From: Crotophaga sulcirostris
Taxonomy: Eukaryota; Chordata; Aves; Cuculiformes; Crotophagidae
Length of the DNA stretch: 64,000 nucleotides
NCBI GenBank assembly: GCA_013397455.1
Contig: VYZB01000030.1
Span: 517,924-581,923 of the forward strand
Direction: 5' to 3'
Shown: piece after piece, positions 47,201 to 58,063 of the stretch
How the letters are laid out: each line of letters opens with the position of its first letter
Numbering within the stretch: the first letter of the stretch is position 1
Position numbers and translations under genes: made by a program
The notes under the pieces: model-generated
Database searches by the model: none
What the model saw: only the letters and a program-made list of their open reading frames with translations
Told to the model about the DNA's origin: nothing

Positions 47201-50200
47201 CCATCCTCAGATAAGTGCAACCACTTGAGAGAAAAGACATATTGATGCTTAAGAGATACAGCATATAAATAACTTCAGCAAAGGTCTTGTTTTTCCCTCA
47301 AATTAGGTACTTTCCGTTACACTGATTTATCCATTTTGCTGAGGCTCACATTCTCATTTTTCTTAATTATTCCTGACAAGTTGTAAGAGCTATGAGGGTT
47401 CCCACAGAGAAATCTAAAAGAGCTTTCTCCCACTGAAGAAAAAAAGTGAAGTTCAGCAGGCCTGCTGAAAGAGCTACATCGGTCAGATTTTTGCAAAGGG
47501 TAAACTGCACACAGCATCACGGAGTAAGACCAAGCACACCATGGTATCTGTCCTAGGCTTGTTAACACTTGCAAGCAGTGCACTCAAATCAATGGCCCTT
47601 TTCAGGGTCTTAAGTTTCACAGCAGGTCATTATTTGATCTGTTAATACAACTTCTATGGTTTGTTACTGGTGACAAGAGAAGTAGAGAGAAACATGGTTT
47701 TCACCCTAGCTGTGACCAATGGGTTACAGAGAAGGAACATCCAGAGTAAATGAATGAGTAATTTCATTAGGGCACTTATTAAACACTGATTTTGTTCTCT
47801 GCAGGAGGAGGGATGATTTCCAAGGAAAATGCCAAAACACAATCAAATGACTTTAAGAAATAAAAAAGCCTGTAAATAGGAATAATGCTCCTAAGCTGGC
47901 ATTGCTAGAGTGCTCTCTGGCATTGGTCCCATCCATCTCCCATTCCCTTTGAGGTATAGGCTGAAGTAACAAACTGTCCAAACCGCTACCTTGCGGCTTC
48001 AGAAGGAGGCAGAGTTTTTTAGCCACCCCAATTTCCATGCTGTTGCTGCAACACCTGCACTTGCATTAAGCTGGAGTCATTCCTGTGCTTCCCCTTCTCC
48101 CCTCCTTTTATACACAACAGTCTTTTAGATTAATGTTTAAGCCACCCATGTGTGTGCATCCCTCAAGGCAACACCCTACCAAACATGCTCTGTCCAAGCC
48201 CACAGGGGATCCTAGGGCTGAGTGTAAGGTGCTAACCCAATTTAAGTCCCTAACACTATGAAGCTTTCACTGCTGTTTCAGTGGCAGGATGTTTGGAATC
48301 AGGTACAGCTGGGAAGGGTGCAGCAGCCACCTGCCTTTCTGCTGGAGATGTTGCAGTTTGCACCTCGGCACATTCACAGAGTTCTGCCTCCTTCTCATTT
48401 CAGCTGCTGCTAATACTCTTCCTATAAACTGTGGCACTCAGGAACACACACATCCTAGTGAGATGCCCCACTGTAGGTTAGGGCCCTCCAGCAGTACTGA
48501 TGCTCACACCAGTAAGAACATTTAAATTCTCAGCTATGCAGTGACTACTGATGTCCCCAAATTAGCCCATAAGAGGCACCACCCTGAGCTAAGGATAAGC
48601 CTTCTTTCACTCTTTTATCATTTTCTCAGTGCAGATATAAGGCAGAGATCTAGAAAGGGGATAAATAATTCCCCAACTGACACCAAGAGAAAAAAAGTAT
48701 TAAGCACCACTTGTTAGAAAAAGCTTTCTAAAACAAATGGGAACAGCTCACCAGAAATGAAATACAACCATCCTCTTGGCTTCTGCCCTGACACTCTCCT
48801 TTCCTGTTAATGCTTCATGGATAGCAGCTCTCAGGTGATTACAGGTGGCCTTACTGGCCCTTAAAAGCACTGTGAGAGGAGCTGATTTCCTCCTTTGTTA
48901 ATTGAAGAGGACTGGGGGCAACACCTAAAATCAGTTTGTAATTGCTTTTCAGAGCATATGGTTGTATTGGTTTTAAGCCAATTAGGAATATATACATATT
49001 TATTTATTTTTTTAAATTTTTATTCTCCAGAGGGATTTTGGGTGATATCTCTGAGGATGGGAGATAAAAGAGGTTATTTTCTTTTATGTAATCCCCAAAG
49101 ACTTGTGAAAGTTCAATTTCTGGATATGTTTTTTTCAACTAAAAATTTTGCATTATTAGAACTAGTGGGCTGGAGAGAATTGAATTCTGTCTGCCCAATA
49201 TCTATCCAGAGCACATGGAAATCTCAGACATGTTTGTACCACAGCAAATCCTGTGTACAATCTAGATCTTACGTGTGTTCAGGAAATCTTAGACACCACT
49301 GGAGAAGTTTTGGTCCAGTAACACCTGAATCAGATGATTATATTTCTCTGAGAAGTGGTCACTTGAAATATAAATATTATAAGGAAATGGTCTTTTTTCA
49401 GCTCTGAGTTTAATGAAACTGTTCTCGTTTGTGAAGGTTTCTTCCCTACAAAAAATATTTGCTAAGTCCTAACTCATGATCTACAGCTCTTGCAAGCTGC
49501 TCACACGTCCCATTAGTGCATAAACCGAAATCACTCATTGTGTCTGCTCGCATCTCCTCATGTGGATGCAGTGAGACTCTTGCTGGGAACTGGCACAATG
49601 CAGCCCACAGATGAGAACACAGATGTCCCAATGTTCATCCTAACAGGTGGGGAGTATTTGCACAGAATGCTGAAGACCTAGACAGTATCAAATAACTGAA
49701 TTATTTTTAATAACTTTAGTGGAAGCTTCCACGCAAAGGAACTCTGAAATGCTGCACACAGCTCTATGCTAGGGACAGTGCATTTGTTGAATAAATCTCT
49801 GTGCGTGAAAAAAGAAATAAGTTTTTGCTCACTTCCCATCTCAAAAGCTGCCTCCAGTCTTGTGGTGCTTGTGCAGAGCTGCTGGGGAGCTACGAACCTG
49901 CACGCACCGCAGGGTTAACAAGAAACCAGGCTGTAAAAGCAATTCCAGCCTTTGCTAATCCCATCCACTGAGCTGTGTGTCTATTCTCAAGCTTTTCCAG
50001 CACAGCTCGTTGCTACATGTGCCTTTATAATATAGCAGAGCACTTTATCTTTTGGATGATTTTTTGTAAGGGTGTTGAAAATATTGACTTCAAGCTGTCG
50101 TAGCCAGATAAAGGACTGGACCTGGGCTTGGGCTTCTTGGAAATGCAGAATCTGTGTCCCCAGTCAGACTGTTTTTCCTCCTGACTTGTGCACAAATTTC

Positions 50201-51377
50201 CCGTAACCTGTGTGCTAAGGGAGGAGATCAAATAAAGTTTCCAGGGCAGGATGCCCATGATTTTCTCATCATAGTTTAATGTACTGGGTGGTCTTTCGGC
50301 TGCTGAGAGTAGTATACTCTCAGATATTTAAAGATGGGCAATTTTCTTCTGGGTTCACTCACATGGGATTATCCTGGTACTTCTCTGCCTCATGATCCTT
50401 TCAGAGAGCCCTGATCAGAAATCTTTCCAGCTAATGTGTCTTCTGGACATCTCCCGTGCTTGTCACCCATGGAGTCATCAAGTGGTAGCTGTCCTCTTGC
50501 ACCGGTACAGCTGGAGTAACCATGCCAAGGATTCTGGTGGTCAGTCTGACCTGTGACTGGGAGGCACTGAAAGATCCAGGAAATGGGTGTGAGTGGTGAA
50601 CAAGCCAAGGGATGGGGACCAAGGTTGTTGTTATGGCTGGTGACTGTCTCTCCCTGTAGAGAGCACTGGACAGCCATTAGGTGTAATCTCATTTCCCCTT
50701 GGTCTTTCTCTCTGGCACCTCTGGCCACTTCCCTGTAGTATAAAGCCCAGCCACAGATTTCCTTAGGGAGGGCAAAACTGTTGTGTGCACGGTGCCCAGT
50801 GCAATGTCATCTTCATAGCTTTTGGAGCACTCCAGGCCCTACTACAACAACACCAGTTGTGCCAGCAACGTTAACCCAGACCTGGTGAGAAGATTAATTT
50901 TAGACTTCTCTGAAGTTAGACCGAGTGCATTTCCTCCAGGTTTCTCTACAGGTGGTGAAGGGAGCATCACCTATGGCAATGATGTTTTGAAAAGGCAATC
51001 CTGTGCTGCTTTCAGTCTCCCTGGCCAAGGGCAACATCAGGCAGTTTTGGGGAGAGACTTATCTTCAGTAATTTACACACCTTTCTCTGCACCCGATGGA
51101 TCTTGATGCTGAGGACACAGGTTTACTCAGACAGCTCTCAAAACATTTTTTTCCCTGTCTTATTCTCGTACCTCCTTATTTTAGCCTAGTCATGACTGGA
51201 AATGCTGGCTCTTTTTCCTCCCCCAGTATTCCCCTTACTCTACCAAGACATAGGTTGCACTGAATTTTTTATCTGAACTGAAGCTGTAAACTGTTTACAT
51301 GATTCATCCATTAATATTCAAGGTGGGTGCTGCTGTCACACATTGCACTGTGCAGAAAACCAAAAGATGAACACGTT
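44239..51377. other. Non-coding stretch, no gene seen
   Basis: No gene is recognised in 7.1 kb. The longest frame of the whole window lies here (48895-49407 plus, 170 codons). It has no recognisable domain, is rich in Ser, Leu and Phe from AT-rich DNA, and includes a long T-run at 49008-49016. A 145-codon plus frame at 44862-45299 is equally unremarkable. An AT-rich patch spans 48985-49025. Confidence 0.55.
44703..44728 (+). other. G-quadruplex motif
   Basis: Four G-runs of at least three (44703-44705, 44711-44713, 44720-44724, 44726-44728) are separated by loops of 5, 6 and 1 bases, meeting the canonical G3+N1-7 rule. It lies about 40 bp after an A-rich tract (44638-44660). No gene start is recognised nearby, so a promoter role is not indicated. 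Confidence 0.75.
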
Positions 51378-51409
51378 ATTTTAATGAATCAATATTTTAA
51401 TGAATCAAT
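51378..51409. repeat. Exact 16-bp tandem duplication
   Basis: The 16-base word attttaatgaatcaat at 51378-51393 is repeated exactly and without spacer at 51394-51409. No base has diverged, so the duplication is recent or constrained. The unit contains ATGAATCA-like, AP-1/POU-like words, but nothing is certain. Confidence 0.95.
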
Positions 51410-53991
51410 AATTACTGCTCATAAAATGCTATGAAGATATGGTACACTATTTATTAGATCATCATTTTGGGTGTTTTCATTTAATTCTGTGACAAACACT
51501 AGAATATACATGTGGAAGGTAGGTGCTTTTCCACAGACTGTTGTGAGTTTGCTTCTGTTACCTCCTATGCACGTAGCGGTGCACTTGAACTTGAAGAGGT
51601 AGGATGCCAGCCCGCAGTAGTGATATGCAGACCTGCTCTTATGAAGCATTTTGCCAGCCCTGACAGTTTACAGCCTACAAATAACTTTGTTCACGCCCAG
51701 TAGTTTCTGAAAAAAAAAAAAAAATTAAAATAAGACAACACCAAACTGATTGCTTGCTCAGGCACTATGCAGAGTAGCTGGACAGAAAAGGGCTGGCTCA
51801 GTGGAGCATCTTGTTTCAGCCCACCCTGCCCTTGCCTCTGCTCACTCCACACATTTGGTGCTGAGGCCTCTCTGCATCTTGAACAAGGAACAATTCATCA
51901 TGTGAAAAAGGAAGGCGTCAGGCCATAGAGTAATTACTGGGAACATGGGGAGTGAATGACTAAAGCCCCATTCAAGTGTCACAAATTTTTTGTTTCATTT
52001 CAGTGTCACCAGGATTTACCCACAAGAAAGGCGAGGGAAGTTTCTAAGATTTCATTCATTTTGGGTAAGTACCAACAGTTTGTTTGCTTATCCCAGAGCC
52101 TTTTATCTGCAGTAAATACAAAAAGAAAAGGCCTTTGAGCAGACAGATTGAGGTGGTGTTAAATAAGTTGTTACCCTTTTGCTTATTCTGAGTGCAAGTA
52201 GCCAGTTTTCATCGATGGAGGCTTTACAGTGCTGTCTACATAAGATCAAGAAGTAATAAATTGTATTTGAGACTTTAATGACGGAAATTTAACATGCTGC
52301 TTATGGTTTACCCTGGACAAGCCAGTGGGTCAATGCACCAGGGTCATGCATTATTTTAGCTGAAGAACTGTTGACAAACAGTTGGAGAAGACGATTCAAG
52401 AGACATACTTGCATAAACAGCTACAGGCAAGGAGTATTTTTCCTTTATCAGAACTTGCCAAAATCTGATTCTAAGAAGCTTTTGCTGCAGCGAAACTTCA
52501 CCTCCTGACTTTTCACCTTCAAAAGTCTCCATTTTTTGCCCAGAAGGGAATTCCGTGCGATTCTGGTTTCAGCATAATTTTTCTCCATCCCAGTGCTAGA
52601 AAGGTCCCGTAGCAGCCATGAGACTGAATCAATATTTGCAACAATCACATGGAGCTTTACCTTCAAGCTTTCTGAGTTCAGCTGCCTTTTAAATGTGGCA
52701 GAAATAATTCTCCATCATCTACTCATTCTTTTCAGCAGTAGACCTGAACACAGTCCTGGTGAGACAGGTGACCAGTTGCAGTTATCTGTGCAAATTTGAT
52801 TCTGTATTTGCATAAAAAAATAAGAAAAAGATATTTGAGAAGCTGAAATAGTTCTAGGTAATATCATTCGGGTCAGGTACTCTAAGCATCAAATATTTCC
52901 ATGCAGTTAATTTATTGCTCTTAAAAAATATCTTATGGTTTATTGTTCATGAACATTTGAAGAGCTTTGTATATGACAATTCTTTCTCCTCCTGACAGAA
53001 TATTGATCCAGCCAGTCTGTCAGCTCCTGTACCAGTTCAGTTATTACCACAGCTACTGCTACAGCAGTAAAATTTATTGAACAGGCATTCTTCCTCTACA
53101 AGGTGGAAAAGAAGGGCTATGTCTGCTCATTTCCAAAAGCACGCTGTAACTATCTTAGGAGGTGAAGATCTTTGAACATTTATGGAGCTACAGACTGTAT
53201 TTTCAAAATTGGATGCTAGGAATGACAACTAAAGAAAAATCACAGAACAAGCAGAAAAGGAAGATATTAATTTTTCAGGCTCTCTAACCACCATTCACTT
53301 CTTCTGGCTTTATGAATCACCTTCTGCTCCTCACGAGTGTAAAACTAGCTGTGAGCTCTGATGATTTCTCCCTCTCTATTTTTGCTCATACTGTCCCTGA
53401 TAAGTGCTGCACATGCCCTGCAAGGCAGCTGAAAAAAATCCATTTGTATGAAATAATATGACTGCAGTGCAGAGACATGTGGGTCAAGGTCTGTCCCGCT
53501 CCCAAGGCCAGGTGCCCACTTTGCATCCTAACACACATGGACACAATTGCCAGCTCCACTGCTGACGAGCTGCTGTTACAGAGACAGAGAGGAGAAGGGA
53601 GCAAGAGGAACTGTGTGTGGAGTGGGAAGCAATGGTATTTGGCACCTGTTGTCTCATTGGTTTTCCATTAACCATTACGAATAACCTGTGATGCATTCCT
53701 ACATCCTTCTAGCTGTCAAAGGTATTTAAATGCCCAGTGCCATCTGACTGGCAATGTGAAAGGCAGTGGTGGAAGAACAGGTCACTTTAAGCAACTGGGA
53801 AGCCAAGGGGCCAGCTGGTATCTTAAGAGGGTGTCATTTATAAGGCATAAATGGGTCTAAGTGAACACAAGGGCGACTATGACCCTGAGCACATATTTCT
53901 CTTTAACCGGTTAGTAATTCCACTAGATTCATTGGCAACAATAATTTTGACCAACTCTTTTATGTGTCTGATGTTCCCTAAATAAAAAAAT
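51410..53991. other. Non-coding stretch, no gene seen
   Basis: No gene is recognised. An A15 run lies at 51710-51724. Frames stay below 80 codons. Confidence 0.6.
51710..51724. repeat. A15 homopolymer
   Basis: Fifteen consecutive A residues are followed by an A-rich attaaaataag. No retrotransposed body is recognisable on its left side. Confidence 0.95.
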
Positions 53992-54065
53992 AGAAGTGAT
54001 AATATCAGCTTGCCAGTTGTTGAGGCTTACAGGCTAAATGTTTGCAGAGTGCTTTGAGATAGGAA
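53992..54065 (+). mobile_element. MIR-like SINE 3'-end fragment
   Basis: The words agtgataatatcagcttgcc, gttgttgaggcttacagg and gtttgcagagtgctttgaga follow the MIR 3' part (ataataatacctacc - gttgtgaggattaaatga - gtaaagcgctttgaga). The terminal 'gctttgagat' is the most diagnostic piece. Confidence 0.6.
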
Positions 54066-54099
54066 CCTAGGAAACAGCCCCAAAGGGGACTTCAAGGGT

Positions 54100-54240
54100 A
54101 GCAGATCTCATAGGCACCTCCACTGCTTAATATATTTGATAAATTTAGCAAGCTCCATCCTGAAATCTGTTAAATTTCTCACCCCCAGTGTTTTGGCTGG
54201 CAAACTATTCCCAGATGTTACCTTTCTGAGGATTAGAAGT
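54100..54240 (-). mobile_element. Possible ancient CR1/L3-like LINE remnant
   Basis: On the plus strand the words acccccagtgttttggctgg, caaactattcccagatgt and tgaggattagaag faintly follow the old CR1/L3-class pattern 'cagtgt...ctattccagaatttcactcctctgatggttagaa'. If correct the element lies on the minus strand and is far older than the three clear CR1 copies. It sits directly after a MIR-like fragment. Confidence 0.35.
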
Positions 54241-54368
54241 AGAGCCATTAGTGTGGGCAAACGATGAAAGAAAAAGAAAGGCCAATTAAAAAAAGATTAT
54301 AGATTGCATTAGGAGCCAAAAGGAGCAAGTATACTCTGAATAGTTCCTTTGCTTCCTGCCTGGCTCTG

Positions 54369-54515
54369 GGCACTGTCCCCTCATCCTCTACCATCGTTAT
54401 GTCACTGTTCCCCTTCCCTTGCTATTTCCAGGCACTATTCCCCATTTTTTCTGCTGTCTCTAAGCACCACTCCCCCTCCATCTTCTTACTGCAGGTTTTG
54501 GGAACCTCTCCCCCT
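54369..54515. repeat. Degenerate C/T-rich minisatellite, about 31-bp period, 5 units
   Basis: The head of each unit recurs at 54369 (ggcactgtcccc), 54402 (tcactgttcccc), 54432 (gcactattcccc), 54464 (gcaccactcccc) and 54502 (gaacctctcccc), at intervals of about 32, 30, 32 and 38 bases. The tails of the units are T/C-rich and have diverged. The 89-codon plus frame at 54349-54618, rich in Pro, Ser and Leu, is a by-product of this repeat. Confidence 0.75.
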
Positions 54516-55546
54516 CCACTGCCCATTTGCACCTGATTTTGAACATCAGAAATCTCTTCTCACAGCCCTAGAACGTGGACATTTACCCTTTTGCACTGAG
54601 CTGCTGGCAGCCTGTTAGCACCCAGCCCCATCCCAGGCTGGGACCAGGAGACCCTCTGGCTGCAGAGAAGATCCTCCACGTTTGATGAGATAGAATTCGT
54701 TCCCTTCATGCTGCCTGAAATGAGCTGTATGGAGAAAATGGAGAGCCTGATGGAGGAGTGTGAGGGGAGGGTGGTTGTACCATCAATCCTGGGCTCCCAA
54801 AAGCTCGCAATATCCATTGGGGCAGGACGGTGGCTAAACCAGCACAGGGATCCATGAAACATGCAGGAAGGAGGCAAAACTACAGTAAAAAACCATTGTT
54901 TTTCTTCTGTTTTCAGTCATTATTTCCTAGGATGAGAAATTGCTTTTGTTAAACATTTTAAAATTAAGGCCACTTTCTGTGCAGCAGTCTGATCTGCCTG
55001 TCATTCACATCTGACAGCGGGGAGAGAACCTGGTTTTGGACATCATCCATCAATGACAGATTCACACAACCACATGACAAAGGGCAAGGCAGAGAGGAAG
55101 GAGGCGGGGGGGACAGGGAGATGCAGAGGGCTGGTAAACAACGTACAGAAATTTCATTTTCAGTTGCCAGCTCAAAAACAACCCCAGCTTGCCGTGGCCC
55201 AAAGCCATTTCCTGTTGAGTGTAATGACTTTGGTAGTTGCTCTGCAGTTATTAGACAGGCAACCAAAAAAAACAACAGCAAAAAAAAAGTCTTTGAAAAC
55301 AAAACAGACATTGCTAACAGCAGCTATCCATCTTAGTCTCCATTTCCCCCTGGAAACAGATCCCAGTAATTAGCAAGACTCACACATATCTCATGGAAAT
55401 TTAAAGAAAAAGTTAAATAAATCCCAAGCCTGCTTCCATCTCTCTGGGAACATCACCAGATGGACTGAAATCCAGATGATACCTTTGCAGTAAAACCATC
55501 AACTGGCACCACAAAGAGCTAATTTGCTCCTTGGCACACACGTCGC
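54516..55546. other. Non-coding stretch, no gene seen
   Basis: No gene is recognised. Opposed frames of 105-115 codons at 54560-54877 and 54964-55311 (minus) and 106 codons at 55053-55373 (plus) have no family resemblance. A-rich words occur at 55263-55290. Confidence 0.55.
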
Positions 55547-55788
55547 GACAGCCCTGGTGCAGAGCTGTGACCCAGGGCGGCACAAGCCAACCTACAGCAG
55601 CTGTTGGGCCAATTATGGTCCTGCAGTCAGCCCCTTCCCATGTGAGACTGGATGAGAGAAGTGAAGCAAAATACCCTTAATCCTGACCTGGCAGTATTTG
55701 AGGGAGTCACTGTTCATCTGCTGTTTTGCACACAACGCCTTTACTTTTGTCTCCACCTCATGAGCTCCAAACTGGCACCCAAGAGCAA
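55547..55788 (-). repeat. Unassigned dispersed repeat, copy A (inverted relative to copy B)
   Basis: This 240-bp block is about 87% identical, by eye, to the reverse complement of 56624-56861. Similarity starts and ends at nearly the same points in both, so each looks like a discrete unit. In its minus-strand reading the block stays open through 55613-55810 and encodes peptides such as VETKVKALCAKQQM and QVRIKGILLHFSHPVS. The family is not known to me. It is neither CR1 nor MIR and has no clear tRNA-like promoter boxes. Many amino-acid changes between the copies argue against a conserved protein. Confidence 0.85.
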
Positions 55789-56623
55789 CAGTGATGGCCT
55801 GGTGGATCATTTCCTAGTCAAACAGCTGTGCTGGTAGTGATGATTAATGTTTCAGGATAACTAACTTCCCCCTCATGTGTGAATCCTCTGTACCTCTTAG
55901 TCTGTTCATGTGGAAATGGCTTAGTGCTGGATTTAAGCAGCACTTCTTCCACAGACTAACTTTGCCTGGTATTTTTCTGTGTTATGGCATGTAGCCATGT
56001 GAAAGAAAAAGCATGTTAAGAGTAATGAAGCAGAAGGACAGAGGGGTCATCGTTACTTTTTAAGCCTCTTTGGGGATTCTACAGAAATTACTTGCAAGTG
56101 TCGTTTATGTAGACATTTTGATGTGGCTGCCTCATGGAAGGAAGTTTGGCTCTGCCACACATTTCCCTCATTCAGATTACTTTCATCTGAATTCTAATGA
56201 TCAGAAAGACCCTTCAAGCTTGGAAAAGGCAAAACCAATAAAATATTTGATGTGGAGAGATGTTGTAGGTTGACCTTGAGTACTTTCCTTTGTGGATGAA
56301 AAATATCTCATTTAAAGTTTTTCAATTTATGGTCTCTCCCAGAAATGAATTTGATTTCCTGGCTTTTGCATTTACTTCCAATTTCAATAGAAATTGGCTA
56401 ATATAATCAAACCAGGACAGGAAGAGGGACCCAGACTGATTTTGTGCACAGACACTGCACCGTCACCTAACAGAGGCACGATAAGTACTCTTTTTCCAGA
56501 AGCTCGGGTCAGATGCTCCATAATAGGAGAACTGGCACACTGAATCCTGAAGCTCTCGACACTATCAAAATCTCCACATCAGTCCTTAAAATCTTGCTAG
56601 CTATAGCTGGTGTGGAACTGATC
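55789..56623. other. Spacer between the inverted repeat copies
   Basis: About 835 bp separate the two inverted copies. I see no gene, no target-site duplication and no further paired sequence in it. If transcribed, the two arms could pair with this spacer as the loop. Confidence 0.6.
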
Positions 56624-56861
56624 TGCCCTTGGCTGCCAGTTTGGAGCTCATCAGGTGGAGACAAAAATAAAGGCATTGTGTGCAGAACAGCAGATGCACA
56701 GGGACTTCCTCAAATCCTGCAGGTCAGGATTAAGGGCATTTTGCTTCGCTTCTCTTACCCAGTCTCACCTGGGAAGGATCCAGCTGTGGGACCACAATTT
56801 GCCCAACAGCTGCTGTAAGTTGGTTTGTGCTGCCCTGGGTCAGAGCTCCATACCAGCTGTT
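56624..56861 (+). repeat. Unassigned dispersed repeat, copy B
   Basis: This is the opposite-orientation partner of the block at 55547-55788. Conserved blocks include gatgagctccaaactggc (copy A orientation), gtctccacct, gcaaaatgcccttaatcctg and acagcagctgttgggc. Relative to copy A it carries a one-base deletion near 56720, which splits the reading frame that is open in copy A: the first part is in the frame beginning at 56655 and the second in the frame ending at 56818. Either two independent insertions or an inverted duplication could have produced the pair. Confidence 0.85.
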
Positions 56862-58030
56862 AGCTAAGGTGGTGGAGACTTTCAAGAGATGAAGAGATAT
56901 TTTGTCCCCACCAGAAAGCAGCTCATAATGAAACAGGAAAGCATAACTCACACCACGCTGAATATCTGCATTCAGATTATAACTTCTCCATCCCCTTAGA
57001 GTCCTGATTTAGTTAATTGTCCAATGGGAGACAAAAAAATCTGCTTCCTTTTATTGTGCTTGTGAGCTTTTGGCAGAAAGGAGCACCCGTTATCTTGCAT
57101 GTTCTGATATTCTCTCCGGTTTGAGGAGTTTGGCTTCTCAGGTTTCTTGTAACTACGTTTGCTTTCGGTCCAGAAGAGGGAAGAGCAAGAGAAAAGAAGT
57201 TACTTTGGTCTTTCAGGTAATGGGGAAACAAACAGGCTGGAATGCTACCCAGAGCTCTGCACAGGGGACTGTGCCTGCACAGGGCTTGATGCTGTCCTGC
57301 TCATTTAGTGGGTTGATTTCTATTAACTTGAATTGTATACAGTCACGAACCACTCAGAAATAATCTGTGTGAATTTCTTTCAATAAAGACCTTTTCCATC
57401 TTTTTATAAATTGAAATACCCTGGAATAGTCATGCAAAACCCACAGCTTGGAGGAAATTGATGGAAATAAGTTTTTTTTTCTTTACTGTCAAACAGAACC
57501 AAACTCTTGACTTCTATGATTTTTCATGTTTTTCTTAGCACTGAAACTCCTACAGATATGTGATTAGATAGAAATCTCAGCTACCGGTAAAAAGAGGGAA
57601 TATGTTTTTAGCCATCAGGGTAGCACAGAAAAGCTTGAATTCGGTGTTAGGGCTTAGGAAACACAAGGTGCATTAAAAATAAGTTAAAATATAATGCCTT
57701 CTTGAAATCTGACTCATACTTTGCAGACTGGGAATTCTAGAAATGGTTAATTAGTAAAAACACTTGGGACGTTCTCAGCTAGAATATCTTCTGTGCCAGG
57801 ATCACAAAGGGCTAGGATTTAATCTACATGTACAGCACAATGGGAAATATGCACCCTGCTGGATTTCAGTATCCAGCAAGACATTGCTTTGGCATGGTTA
57901 GATACCTCTATAGATCTGCACGTATGCACCCCACAATGGAATTTATTTTCTTTTAGACCAAGCTGATCAGTACCTGTGGAAGGCATAGCAGATTTCAGTA
58001 CAATTTGTTAATATATTATTGGTGCTGTAT

Positions 58031-58063
58031 GGGTTTGTTGGGCTTGGGTTTTTTTGGGGGGGG
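58031..58063 (+). other. G-quadruplex motif with G8 run
   Basis: The G-runs at 58031-58033, 58040-58042, 58046-58048 and 58056-58063 are separated by loops of 6, 3 and 7 bases, meeting the canonical G3+N1-7 rule. The last run has eight Gs after a T7 run, which may be polymorphic in length. No gene start is recognised beside it. Confidence 0.8.

Noticed and set aside
48895..49407. 170-codon open frame, the longest in the window
   Set aside because: It lies in AT-rich DNA and contains homopolymer-encoded runs. I see no domain, signal peptide or family resemblance. A longest frame of this size is expected by chance in 64 kb read in six frames.
54349..54618. 89-codon Pro/Ser/Leu-rich frame with internal repetition
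   Set aside because: The repetition comes from the C/T-rich minisatellite; there is no evidence of a protein.
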